Positions 26,318 to 33,899 of a DNA stretch of 64,000 bases are shown here, in pieces. The stretch comes from Spirochaetota bacterium (GTDB lineage: Bacteria > Spirochaetota > UBA4802 > JAGODF01), in the NCBI GenBank assembly GCA_029974015.1, contig JARKUF010000048.1:1-64000 (forward strand), in the 5' to 3' direction. The notes under the pieces are model-generated. The model had not been told where the DNA came from. It searched no databases and saw only the letters and a list, made by a program, of their open reading frames with translations. The position numbers and the translations under genes are program-made. Within the stretch, counting starts at the first letter, position 1. Each line of letters begins with the position of its first letter.

Positions 26318-26338
26318 AAATCGGGTGTTTCCCGATTT
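26318..26338 (-). terminator. Rho-independent terminator or attenuator between OMP gene and argD
   Basis: Stem AAATCGGG (26318-26325), 5-nt loop, CCCGATTT (26331-26338), followed on the minus strand by TTATTGTTTT. It ends the upstream outer-membrane gene, or, since it lies 23 nt before argD, could act as a leader attenuator. Confidence 0.6.
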
Positions 26339-26412
26339 CCGGTTCGGCAAAGTAACACATGGGGTGGCGCGGAAATTTTTGTAAAGGGTTTTTTGACTCA
26401 CCCGGTTAAAAA

Positions 26413-27612
26413 TCAGATGCGGAATCCCACGCCGAAGACGAGGGCGTAGTATTGCATCGGTTTGTCGGAGTACCAGATCTTGTTGATGGAAAAGCCCGCC
26501 TTGAAAACGATCGGTGAAAAAGTGTAACCCGCGGCAAAAAGAAGCCTGGTCATAAAATCCGTGGAATGCATTTCTTCCATAATGGTCGATGGGCCCTGCC
26601 CCTCGTTGCTCCAGGGAGCGTACAGGCGCAGAGTGGAAAACATCATTCCGATGTCTCCTTCCACGTAAAGGGCGAAATCGAAGGGAAGCGGATATTCATA
26701 GATGTATCCCAGAGAAAGGCCCCGGACCAATAGCGATGAATGCAAATATTCGGCGGGAATGGCGTTAAAGTAATGATAATTTATGGATACGCTGGAGCTG
26801 CTCAAAACAGGGACGTGTTTTACAATGTCAAAATTCCCGAGTCCATACTTTAAATTGAAGGCGTAATGGACTGTATCGCTGTAAATGTCGCTCCACTCCC
26901 CCTTGAGGTAGAGGGGACCGAACTCCACTCCCAGAACCGCCCCCCGGGAGGCATGATATACCGGGAGGAACGGTGATTTTTCGGGGCGTTCCAATTCCTG
27001 TTTTGCCAGGGTTTCCGCTTTCATCTCTTCTGTCTCTATCTTTTGCCCGGTATCCGGCTCCTTAATGGCCCGGGCGCCCCCCAGTTGCGCATTGATCTTT
27101 TCCGTCAGGTTGTCAATAATGAGGAAGATGAGGGCTCCCAGCTCGCTGCCAGCTTCCTCAACACCTAGGATCCTTCGCTCCTCCACGTTGAATATCTGGC
27201 TTTTGATGCTGATCCTTTTGTCTTTCACTTCGTATATGCCGGAAACCGTGTAATCTGCGGCGAGCTCTTTCCCTTTGCCGGAGAGATAGAGAACCTGGTT
27301 CCTCTTTTTTTGCTCGCTATCTCCTTCGCCGATAAAGTCCAGGGTTACCGGGAATGTTTGGACCGAGTAGGCTTTGTGCTGGCGCAGTTCCACGGCGATG
27401 GAATCGGGTATAATGTAGGAGAAATAGGCGTAATCACTGGAACTGCTGCGGTCTTTAAATTGGAAGATTACAACTTTGCCCCGGCGTGAAGCGTCCTGGC
27501 CTCCCGCCTCCTGGGAAGCGAGGGGAAAAATTCCAGCGAGAAGAAACACCAAAGCGATGGCAGGCTGTATCACCCTCTTCCGCCTTTCTTGTAGTGTGCG
27601 TTTCAAACCCAT
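26413..27612 (-). CDS. Outer-membrane protein with N-terminal TolB/CsgG-like domain and C-terminal beta-barrel
   Basis: 399 aa with signal peptide (VIQPAIALVFLLAGIFPLAS). Residues about 45-185 resemble the small alpha/beta domain found in CsgG/TolB-N-like proteins (KVVIFQFKDRSSSSDYAYFS, ELAADYTVSGIYEVKDKRIS). A charged linker (about 185-215) follows, then alternating strands (AVLGVEFGPLYLKGEWSDIY ... YYALVFGVGFRI) typical of a small outer-membrane barrel. Exact family not recognised. It is monocistronic in appearance, with its own promoter (27646-27674) and a terminator after it, so its place among arg genes is likely incidental. Confidence 0.75.
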   Translation of the reverse strand: MGLKRTLQERRKRVIQPAIALVFLLAGIFPLASQEAGGQDASRRGKVVIFQFKDRSSSSDYAYFSYIIPDSIAVELRQHKAYSVQTFPVTLDFIGEGDSEQKKRNQVLYLSGKGKELAADYTVSGIYEVKDKRISIKSQIFNVEERRILGVEEAGSELGALIFLIIDNLTEKINAQLGGARAIKEPDTGQKIETEEMKAETLAKQELERPEKSPFLPVYHASRGAVLGVEFGPLYLKGEWSDIYSDTVHYAFNLKYGLGNFDIVKHVPVLSSSSVSINYHYFNAIPAEYLHSSLLVRGLSLGYIYEYPLPFDFALYVEGDIGMMFSTLRLYAPWSNEGQGPSTIMEEMHSTDFMTRLLFAAGYTFSPIVFKAGFSINKIWYSDKPMQYYALVFGVGFRI

Positions 27613-27645
27613 CCCATTTTTTAGCCCGGCCGGGCGATCAACTAT

Positions 27646-27674
27646 ACAATAGTGATTTGCGCAATCCCCGTCAA
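27646..27674 (-). promoter_or_regulatory. Promoter of the outer-membrane protein gene
   Basis: Minus strand TTGACG (27669-27674), 17-nt spacer, TATTGT (27646-27651), 34 nt from -10 to the start codon at 27612. Good match and spacing; no database or transcript support. Confidence 0.6.
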
Positions 27675-27780
27675 CTATTTTGTGTCCCGGTATGGGGCAT
27701 CCGAAGACAAGAATTACGGCCCATAGGGGATACGCGCAGTAATGCCCAAGAATAGCTGTTCTTACGAGGCATGAGGGCCA

Positions 27781-28968
27781 TCAGGTCGAATACTCGGCGT
27801 TGATCGTAACGTACTCGTGCGATATATCGCACGAAAGATAGGTGAATGTCCCCTGGCCCAGCCCCGCGTCGATTCTTACGGTAAATTCGCGCCCTTCCAT
27901 CGTTTCCTTCATTTTTTCCCGGGGAGGGTTCTGGGGCACGCCGTTTTTCAGCAGGCAGAGGTCCCCGAAAAAAATGGAGAGGCGTTTTTCTTCCACGTCC
28001 GCGCCGGAGTATCCGGCGGCGCAGGCAATGCGCCCCCAGTTCGGGTCCATACCGAAAAATGCTGTTTTAACCAGAAGGGAGTTGGCCACTGCCCGGGCTA
28101 TCATTCGGGCGTCGCTTTCATTTCTGGCTCCGGTGACGGAAATTTTAGCCAGCTTTGTGGCGCCTTCGGCGTCCATCACGAGCTGTTCCGCCAGGTCCCC
28201 CAGAAGGGCCCGGAGCGCGGCTTCGAAGGCGGCAAGGGCGTCCCCCGAAAGTGTTTTCTTTGACGCCGGCGCAAGGACAAGGGCCGTGTCGTTGGTGGAC
28301 ATGTCGCCGTCCACTGTGATGGCATTGAGGCTGGTGTCGATGCAGCGAAGAAAAATCCGGTCGAGGTCTTCCTTTCCCACCGGTGCGTCCGTGAGAACGA
28401 ATACCAGTAAAGTCGCCATGTTCGGCGCAATCATCCCCGCACCCTTGGCGGTCCCGGCCAGGTTGAATTCTCCGCTGTCCGTGGAAAATCTGTACGCCGC
28501 CTCCTTCGGCTTCGTGTCCGTGGTCATTATGGCCCGTGCCAACAGGCTTCCCTTGTCACTGGAAAGGGAAGATACAAGTTCCGGTACCGAGGCGATCATT
28601 TTCTCACGTGGTAGTTGGATGCCGATGATGCCTGTTGAAGCCGTGAGAACAGCTTCTTTGCCGACGCCAAGTTCCTTCGCCACGGCGGCTGAGATGGCGT
28701 CAGCATTGGCGTACCCCTCATCCCCCGTGCAGGCGTTCGCGTTGGTGGCGTTGATTACCACGGCCCTGACGATATTGCCGATCCTGGCCCTGGAGAGGCG
28801 CACCGGTGCGGCGCATATTTTATTGGTGGTAAACACCCCCGAAGCGACGCACTCGGAGTCGGTGGCGATGAGGGAGAAGTCGAGCCTGTTTGCGTAGCGG
28901 ATCCCCGCCTCCACGGCGGAAAAACGGTATCCCTTCACATTGCTAAGACCGCCTTCCAGTTTTTTCAT
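27781..28968 (-). CDS. argJ: Bifunctional glutamate N-acetyltransferase / amino-acid acetyltransferase ArgJ
   Basis: 395 aa from ATG 28968 (GGGAGG 6 nt upstream; the longer frame to 29016 overlaps repeat R5). It transfers acetyl groups from N-acetylornithine to glutamate in cyclic arginine synthesis. The autoprocessing site is visible: KGAGMIAPNMATLLVF, with the nucleophile Thr after MA. Other signatures: VVINATNANACTGDEG, TVDGDMSTNDTALVL, TAFFGMDPNWGRIACAAGYS. Whether it also accepts acetyl-CoA (bifunctional) cannot be read from sequence. Confidence 0.96.
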   Translation of the reverse strand: MKKLEGGLSNVKGYRFSAVEAGIRYANRLDFSLIATDSECVASGVFTTNKICAAPVRLSRARIGNIVRAVVINATNANACTGDEGYANADAISAAVAKELGVGKEAVLTASTGIIGIQLPREKMIASVPELVSSLSSDKGSLLARAIMTTDTKPKEAAYRFSTDSGEFNLAGTAKGAGMIAPNMATLLVFVLTDAPVGKEDLDRIFLRCIDTSLNAITVDGDMSTNDTALVLAPASKKTLSGDALAAFEAALRALLGDLAEQLVMDAEGATKLAKISVTGARNESDARMIARAVANSLLVKTAFFGMDPNWGRIACAAGYSGADVEEKRLSIFFGDLCLLKNGVPQNPPREKMKETMEGREFTVRIDAGLGQGTFTYLSCDISHEYVTINAEYST

Positions 28969-29010
28969 GACGGACCTCCCGAGGCGCCACAGCGGCGTAT
29001 TTTTTACCCG

Positions 29011-29149
29011 GGGCATCCTCTAATAATTAAGGGCAGTCACAAAACCATGCTTTCCCGTCCGCCTTCGGCGGGCGGAAAAGCATGGTCCTGAGTATGCCGG
29101 TAGTTACAAGCCCTGGGAACTTCAAAAATTTAATTTTTAAGGTTGCCCC
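29011..29149 (-). repeat. Dispersed palindromic element, copy R5 (full length)
   Basis: Reverse orientation. End module CATCCTCTAATAATTAAGGG plus CAGTCACAAAACC, then a GC hairpin with long arms (CCATGCTTTCCCGTCCGCC against GGCGGGCGGAAAAGCATGG), linker GTCCTGAGTATGCCGGTAGT, then AT-rich TTCAAAAATTTAATTTTTAA and GGTTGCCCC. Complementarity continues into the flanks (ACCCGGGGCA on the left with TGCCCCGGGT on the right), so the whole unit can fold on itself. It lies between argJ and the orphan permease. Confidence 0.85.
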
Positions 29150-29201
29150 GGGTGACTTTTTCGGGAAAGCGAAAAAAAGGCAAGATAAAAAGTGCGGAGG
29201 T

Positions 29202-30119
29202 TCAACCTTCGCTTCCGGGCTGGCGGGACTGAAGGAAGTCTATTAGAATCCCGATGAGGAGAAAAAGCGCGGTGCCGAAAATCAGAAGTCCCTGGACCAG
29301 GGGTACGTCCCGCTTCTGGAGGGCGATGATGAGGAGCCGCCCGATGCCGGGCCATGCGAAGACGGTTTCCGCCACCACGGCCCCGCCCAGGTAAGCCCCG
29401 AAGTCGAGGAGGATGATGGTGGCGGCGGGAACCAGGACATTGCGAAGCCCGTAAACCAGGACCACTCGCCACTCCGGGAACCCAAGCGACCGTGCGGCCT
29501 TGATGTAGTTGGTCTTCAGCACTTCGATGAGTTCATTGCGCACCACCCGGATTATAAGGGCCAGGGAGCGGGATGCCAGCGCAAGTGCAGGCAGTATGAT
29601 ATACGCCGGGTTCATTCCCTGGCGGCCCGACGGCGGCAGGAGATTGAGCCAGTGGGAGAATATAAGGGCGAGGATGAAGCAGGTGACGAAAACAGGGGTT
29701 GATATGAAGAACGAAGAGGCCTGAAGAATCGCTGCATCGGCCTTCGAGCCCCTGCCCGCCGCAGCCACGGTACCCAGGCCGATGCCCGCCGCAGCGGCGA
29801 TGGCCATGGAAACGCAGGCCAAAAGGAGCGTCGCCGGGAACCGGTCTAAGATGAGTTGCCCCACCGGAAGTCCCGTGTAGATGGATGTCCCCAAGTCCAG
29901 GACCGCAAGGCGGCGGAGGTATGTGAAATATCGCGCCAGAAACGGCTTGTCCAGGCCGAGCTCCCCGCGGATGGATTCGATCTCTTCCGCGCTGGCGAAG
30001 TCTCCGGCGATCATCGTCGCCGGGTCTCCTGGAATGAGGTAGATGAGGGTGTGTATTACCAGTACGGCCCCGGCGACCACCGCGACCAGGAGGGCGGTCC
30101 TTTTTATTATGGCTGCCAT
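29202..30119 (-). CDS. ABC transporter permease, DppB/OppB type, orphan
   Basis: 305 aa. Family features: N-terminal helix then YLIPGDPATMIAGDFASAEE and LRGELGLDKPF-type linker (here IRGELGLDKPFLARYFTYLR), five further helices, and the EAA loop YIKAARSLGFPEWRVVLVYG with VVAETVFAWPGIGRLLI at the end. It would form a peptide or nickel channel with a DppC-type partner, but no substrate-binding protein, second permease or ATPase lies next to it, so it is isolated. It has a weak ribosome binding site. It is intact, so partner genes may lie elsewhere. Confidence 0.9.
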   Translation of the reverse strand: MAAIIKRTALLVAVVAGAVLVIHTLIYLIPGDPATMIAGDFASAEEIESIRGELGLDKPFLARYFTYLRRLAVLDLGTSIYTGLPVGQLILDRFPATLLLACVSMAIAAAAGIGLGTVAAAGRGSKADAAILQASSFFISTPVFVTCFILALIFSHWLNLLPPSGRQGMNPAYIILPALALASRSLALIIRVVRNELIEVLKTNYIKAARSLGFPEWRVVLVYGLRNVLVPAATIILLDFGAYLGGAVVAETVFAWPGIGRLLIIALQKRDVPLVQGLLIFGTALFLLIGILIDFLQSRQPGSEG

Positions 30120-30250
30120 GGCTCACGATCCGCTTTCCGGGGCGCTCAGTCAATTACTTTGGAAGGGAAAAACGTGTAAAAAGAACGGGATAAAATGCCG
30201 ATCATAATTGCAGTGAAGACAATTCTCGGAATATTTCAAGGGGTGCCATC

Positions 30251-30382
30251 ATGAAGTGCTCACGCTGCGGCAAGAAGATCAACAGCCTTAATCATTATTT
30301 CATTCCCCGGCCGGGCTCGAAGGACGGCCTGCGGTACTGCATCAACTGCGCGAAGGAAGAAAGGGTCGTCACCCTCATTTAG
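30251..30382 (+). CDS. Small zinc-ribbon protein, 43 aa
   Basis: ATG 30251 with AAGGGG 7 nt upstream, TAG 30380-30382. The product starts MKCSRCGKKINSL and has a second pair YCINCAKEE, so two CxxC knuckles 24 residues apart (C3/C6 and C30/C33), a classic zinc-ribbon layout. A terminator hairpin follows directly. It is divergent from the permease gene and convergent with inositol-phosphate synthase. Function unknown; the clear start site, Cys pattern and terminator make it a real gene. Confidence 0.75.
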   Translation: MKCSRCGKKINSLNHYFIPRPGSKDGLRYCINCAKEERVVTLI

Positions 30383-30402
30383 GCCGTCGTTTGGAGACGG
30401 CC
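30383..30402 (+). terminator. Hairpin terminator after the zinc-ribbon gene
   Basis: GGCCGTC (30383-30389), 6-nt loop, GACGGCC (30396-30402), then CTTGCCCTTTT. It begins at the base after the stop codon. The T-tract is broken, so efficiency is uncertain. Confidence 0.6.
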
Positions 30403-30467
30403 CTTGCCCTTTTCGTGAGTTTGGAAGTGCGGATTCTACCGCGTCTTCGCTCCCGTTGAATGAAAAA

Positions 30468-30488
30468 GCCCCGCGGTTTTCGCGGGGC
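30468..30488 (-). terminator. Strong terminator of the inositol-phosphate synthase gene
   Basis: GCCCCGCG (30468-30475), loop GTTTT, CGCGGGGC (30481-30488). On the minus strand it is followed by TTTTTC, a good rho-independent terminator 32 nt after the stop. On the plus strand it is also a GC hairpin, so it may act on both strands. Confidence 0.8.
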
Positions 30489-30520
30489 CCTTTCGTTGAT
30501 GTCCGGTTTTTTAACAATAG

Positions 30521-31840
30521 TCAGTCGTAACTTTCCGTCCCGATGTAGGTCACCAGGGGAACGTCCATGAGCCAGCGCAGAGTGTTTTTGAGCTTCATGA
30601 GCTGAACGAAGAGATCGTGCACCGGCTCCTTGTCGAAGTCGTGCATGGGGCTCTTCCAGTAGAAGGAGAGCCACTCCTGGATGCCGTACATGCCTGCCCT
30701 CTGGGCCAGGTCCGTGAACAGGGCCAGGTCCAGGACTATGGGGGCGGCGAGGATCGAGTCCCGGCAGAGGAAGTTCACCTTGATCTGCATGGGGTATCCC
30801 AGCCACCCAACGATGTCGATATTGTCCCATCCTTCCTTGTTGTCGCCCCGGGGGGGATAGTAGTTGATCCGCACCACATGGGTGTAGTCCTTGTACAGTT
30901 CCGGGTAGAGATGGGGCTGGAATATCTGGTCCAGGACCGAGAGTTTGCTCACTTCCTTGGTTTTAAAGGATTCGGGATCGTCAAGGACTTCGCCGTCGCG
31001 GTTGCCGAGGATGTTGGTGGAATACCATCCATTGACTCCAATCATGCGGGCCTTGAAGCCCGGTGCGAGGATCGTTTTCATGAGGGTCTGGCCGGATTTG
31101 AAGTCTTTGCCTCCCATGGCAACTTTGTTCTTCTCCGCAAGTTCCCTGAGGGCAGGCGCGTCAAGACAGTGGTTCGGCGCGCCATTCATGAAGGGAATGC
31201 CCAGGTCCAAGGCCGCATAGGCGTATATCATGCTCGGGGCGATCTTCTTGTTGTTTTCCTTGAGGGCTTTCTCGAAGTTCGCAAGGGTGTCATGGACCCC
31301 CGGGACCGTTTCCTGATATATTTCCGTGCTGGCGCACCAGATCATCACCATCCGGTCGAGGTTCCTTTCCTTCTTGAAGGTGAGGATGTCCTCTTTCACC
31401 ATCTGGGCCAGGTCCCAGAGTGAGGGGGCTTTTTTGACCCAGGAGCCGTCGAGCTTTTTTACGTAGTCCCTGTCGAATACGGCCTTCCATGGTTTTACCG
31501 ACTTCAATTCGTCCTTGATGACGTCGAGCTGTTCACGCGAGAGGACGCCGGCATTGATCGCAGAGTCGTAGGCGTCGTCCTGAAATAGGTCCCAGGCTCC
31601 GAACTCCAGGTCTTTCAGGTTCGCCAGAGGGACGAAGTCCTTGATGGGGACGTGCTTAGTGTTTTCGCCTTTCCCCACCATTATTTTGCCAAGCTGGGTG
31701 AGGGAACCGATGGGGGCGGTAAGCCCCTTTCTGATAAGGAACACACCCGCGATGAAGGTGGTGCTCACGGCCCCGAGTCCCGGGATGAGGACGCCGAGCT
31801 TCCCTTCGGGGCTTTTGATGTCCGCTTTTGTTGATGTCAC
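30521..31840 (-). CDS. ino1: Inositol-3-phosphate synthase (myo-inositol-1-phosphate synthase)
   Basis: 439 aa; converts glucose-6-phosphate to inositol-3-phosphate using NAD. N-terminal GVLIPGLGAVSTTFIAGVFL is the dinucleotide fold. Family signatures include IAPSMIYAYAALDLGIPFMN, GGKDFKSGQTLMKTILAPGF, VNGWYSTNILGNRDGEVL and FLCRDSILAAPIVLDLALFT. The start is GTG at 31840, supported by AAGGAG 6 nt upstream. It has its own promoter and a strong terminator, so monocistronic. The product could feed phosphatidylinositol or inositol-based solutes. Confidence 0.95.
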   Translation of the reverse strand: MTSTKADIKSPEGKLGVLIPGLGAVSTTFIAGVFLIRKGLTAPIGSLTQLGKIMVGKGENTKHVPIKDFVPLANLKDLEFGAWDLFQDDAYDSAINAGVLSREQLDVIKDELKSVKPWKAVFDRDYVKKLDGSWVKKAPSLWDLAQMVKEDILTFKKERNLDRMVMIWCASTEIYQETVPGVHDTLANFEKALKENNKKIAPSMIYAYAALDLGIPFMNGAPNHCLDAPALRELAEKNKVAMGGKDFKSGQTLMKTILAPGFKARMIGVNGWYSTNILGNRDGEVLDDPESFKTKEVSKLSVLDQIFQPHLYPELYKDYTHVVRINYYPPRGDNKEGWDNIDIVGWLGYPMQIKVNFLCRDSILAAPIVLDLALFTDLAQRAGMYGIQEWLSFYWKSPMHDFDKEPVHDLFVQLMKLKNTLRWLMDVPLVTYIGTESYD

Positions 31841-31991
31841 GGCAGTCTCCTTGTACTATGAATAGTGTTTTTGATCCGCTTTATTTTACCGATACGGTCT
31901 GCACGGATGCCGGCCGATCATTGGAATATTTGCCGGTGATGCCGGGTGGTTATGAGGAAACCGTCGAGGCGCCGGTTGTAAACAGTTCGGT

Positions 31992-32020
31992 ACATTAATT
32001 TTGCGATTGAAAATAGTCAA
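31992..32020 (-). promoter_or_regulatory. Promoter of the inositol-phosphate synthase gene
   Basis: Minus strand TTGACT (32015-32020), 17-nt spacer, TAATGT (31992-31997). This leaves an untranslated leader of roughly 145 nt before the GTG start. No known riboswitch was recognised in the leader. Confidence 0.55.
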
Positions 32021-32105
32021 GAAAATTAAAGGGGCCTTTTAAAATTAAGGGGGGCCTCCTGCGCATTAGCTCGGGCGCCGCGCTTCGATACGGGCTGCGC
32101 CCTAC

Positions 32106-32554
32106 TCAGCGTCCGCTAAGGGCTGTAGCCCGGTGGGCACATCCTGTGCCCACCGGGAGTACCGGACATCCGTGCCTGTAGTTGTGGGTGGATTTGCCAC
32201 AGAGGGTTTTGCTGTCGCGGTGATTAATTGAATTAAAGTACGCTTTCGCAATGCCCCCAACCCCCGGGAGGGGGCTACGGCGGGTTTCTGCCGTATGAGT
32301 AGACTGACATAACAGGGGATACTCGACGAATAAGTGCACGTGTGAAACAGCAAGGGGCTGTAGCCCCTTGTGGACTATGGCCTATTTGCCGCGGAGGACA
32401 GGCGACGATCATGATCGTCGCCTGTCCTGCTCTCGCGTGTTCGCTCAAGCGCCTCGAGTGGCTGTAGCCCGGAGAAGGCACATTCTGAGCCCACCGTGGA
32501 GTGCCGGATATCCGTGTCCGTAGTTGAGGGTGGATTTGCCACTGAGGGCTTTGC
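32106..32554. repeat. Degenerate direct-repeat pair with internal hairpins
   Basis: Copy A (about 32106-32212) and copy B (about 32446-32554) share GGCTGTAGCCCGG, GCCGGA/ACCGGA-ATCCGTG and TAGTTGNGGGTGGATTTGCC, with many substitutions, about 340 bp apart. Copy A keeps a perfect hairpin (CCCGGTGGGCACA 32129-32141 with TGTGCCCACCGGG 32145-32157); copy B has lost it. A further hairpin CAAGGGGCT / AGCCCCTTG lies at 32351-32370. Minus-strand translations of A and B look alike (KPSVANPP...GLQPL) but no intact frame is present. Most of the 1.1-kb gene-free stretch 31841-32979 is this plus R6. Confidence 0.65.
32395..32428. repeat. Perfect 34-bp palindrome
   Basis: Arms of 17 nt without a spacer: AGGACAGGCGACGATCA followed directly by its reverse complement TGATCGTCGCCTGTCCT. 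It lies between the two degenerate direct repeats. A perfect palindrome without a loop can extrude as a cruciform or bind a dimeric protein. No gene overlaps it. Confidence 0.9.
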
Positions 32555-32699
32555 AGCAGCCTTTGAATGCTTTCGAATAGCATCCGCCCGGGTATTTCGA
32601 AAAAAATAGAAATTCCGTTGAAATGATACAGGAATTGATGATAATATCCGAAATAAACTTATAGGGAGCTTAGAAATACAGTGTAATTGCAACACTATA

Positions 32700-32732
32700 G
32701 TTTTCCCGCCATACTTCGGTGGACGGGGAAAC
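32700..32732 (+). repeat. Dispersed palindromic element, remnant R6a
   Basis: Isolated, decayed GC hairpin: GTTTTCCCGCCATA, TTCG-like centre, TGGACGGGGAAAC. The flanking modules are not recognisable. Confidence 0.55.
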
Positions 32733-32764
32733 AAAAATAATTGGGCGCTTCTTCTTTGGAAGTG

Positions 32765-32790
32765 AGTAAAAAGGACCGGCCCTTTTTACT
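32765..32790. terminator. Bidirectional terminator-like hairpin
   Basis: AGTAAAAAGG (32765-32774), 6-nt loop, CCTTTTTACT (32781-32790): perfect 10-bp stem with A and T runs on both sides. No gene ends nearby, so it may insulate the following region or be a relic. Confidence 0.45.
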
Positions 32791-32794
32791 TATC

Positions 32795-32913
32795 GGAACC
32801 GCTAAATATTAAATTTTTGAGGTTTCCATAAATAGTAACTACCGGCATACTCGAGGCTTTGGTTTTCCCGCCCGCCTAAGGCGGACGGGAAAACCTGATT
32901 GTTAGAGTTTGCC
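32795..32913 (+). repeat. Dispersed palindromic element, copy R6b (full length, 119 bp)
   Basis: Forward orientation, complete: AT hairpin (GGAACCGCTAAATATT ... TTTGAGGTTTCC), linker GTAACTACCGGCATACTCGA, GC hairpin (GGTTTTCCCGCCCGCC, loop TAA, GGCGGACGGGAAAACC) and end module TGATTGTTAGAGTTTGCC. It lies 66 bp before the following gene. Confidence 0.85.
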
Positions 32914-32979
32914 TTAAGCGAAAGAAAGAATTAGTGTAAGTATTTCCAGAGCCTGCAGATTCTGGTAAGGGTGAATGAG

Positions 32980-33789
32980 ATGGCTATTTCCAAGGCCGAG
33001 AAGGCGGCGTACAATGATTACATAATCCAGTTTAAAAGGGACATTGACGAGGCGAACCGGCATATCAAGGAGGCCGAGCAGATCAAGAAAAAGATGCCGA
33101 GGATTGCGCCGTACAAAGACGTCGAAATTGTCTTGGAGCATTTGAAAACCATCATGCTCCACATCAGCCAGAACGACGCTTCCGTGGAGATGCTGCAGAT
33201 TAAGAAGGAATCGTCCCTCAACGACGCGAGAAAGACCTTTTACAAGGCCCTTCAGCTCATGGAAAACATCGTTGGCGCCGATATCGACCGCTCCCTTGCC
33301 GATAATTCAGAGCATCTGGCCAAGATCGACCGCATCAACCCTTTGCAGGTGCTTCGCATTATTCAACGTTTCTCAACAATTCTTTCGATTCTAATCGACA
33401 GGATGGGCACCGGCTCCAAGTGGAAATGGTCCTTCGTGGACCTTTTCGCCAGGGTGGCCGTGATGAGCAGGAACCTCATAAATTTTTCCGACATCCAGAA
33501 ATACCGTGACCCCAGGACTGAGTTCTATCAGGAGCGGCAGCAGCTTTTAGCGGTCTGCAAAAATAATCTGAAAGATGCGGCCCTCCAGTACCGTACCAAG
33601 TACGAGCAATCCACGAAGGCCACGGGGGACATCCAGAAGTCCATCGAACTCCTGACGGCCCTCAGGAAAATCCATGCTCTCTTTGGGGAAGCCGATGAGG
33701 CTAAGAAGATTAAAACCACCATCGACGCAATGAGGCAGAAGATTGAAGAGAGGGAAAAAGAGGAAGAACAAAAAAAGAAAAAATTTTAA
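32980..33789 (+). CDS. Helical cytoplasmic protein of unknown function
   Basis: 269 aa from ATG 32980 (AAGG 9 nt upstream); a GTG at 32971 is the alternative. No signal peptide or membrane segment. The protein is mostly long charged helices (AYNDYIIQFKRDIDEANRHI, ERQQLLAVCKNNLKDAALQY) and ends in a Glu/Lys-rich tail. I do not recognise the family. It precedes the CIRCE-regulated heat-shock operon, ending 40 nt before the hrcA promoter, with no terminator visible, so read-through into hrcA is possible. Confidence 0.75.
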   Translation: MAISKAEKAAYNDYIIQFKRDIDEANRHIKEAEQIKKKMPRIAPYKDVEIVLEHLKTIMLHISQNDASVEMLQIKKESSLNDARKTFYKALQLMENIVGADIDRSLADNSEHLAKIDRINPLQVLRIIQRFSTILSILIDRMGTGSKWKWSFVDLFARVAVMSRNLINFSDIQKYRDPRTEFYQERQQLLAVCKNNLKDAALQYRTKYEQSTKATGDIQKSIELLTALRKIHALFGEADEAKKIKTTIDAMRQKIEEREKEEEQKKKKF

Positions 33790-33829
33790 TAAGTCATCAA
33801 TAAATAGCGAACAAAAGCTCTATATTGAC

Positions 33830-33858
33830 TTGACGGGTGCGGGCAATTGTTGTACTTT
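33830..33858 (+). promoter_or_regulatory. hrcA promoter
   Basis: TTGACG (33830-33835), 17-nt spacer, TACTTT (33853-33858), immediately upstream of the CIRCE operator, so HrcA binding there would block initiation or early elongation. Confidence 0.7.
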
Positions 33859-33859
33859 A

Positions 33860-33886
33860 TTAGCACTCAGTAATAAAGAGTGCTAA
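33860..33886 (+). promoter_or_regulatory. CIRCE operator (HrcA binding site)
   Basis: Perfect consensus: TTAGCACTC (33860-33868), 9-nt spacer (33869-33877), GAGTGCTAA (33878-33886). It ends 13 nt before the hrcA start codon, so it also sits in the mRNA leader. This predicts classical HrcA/GroEL-type control of the whole hrcA-grpE-dnaK-dnaJ run. It is the only CIRCE seen in the window. Confidence 0.98.
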
Positions 33887-33899
33887 TAAACAGGGATGC

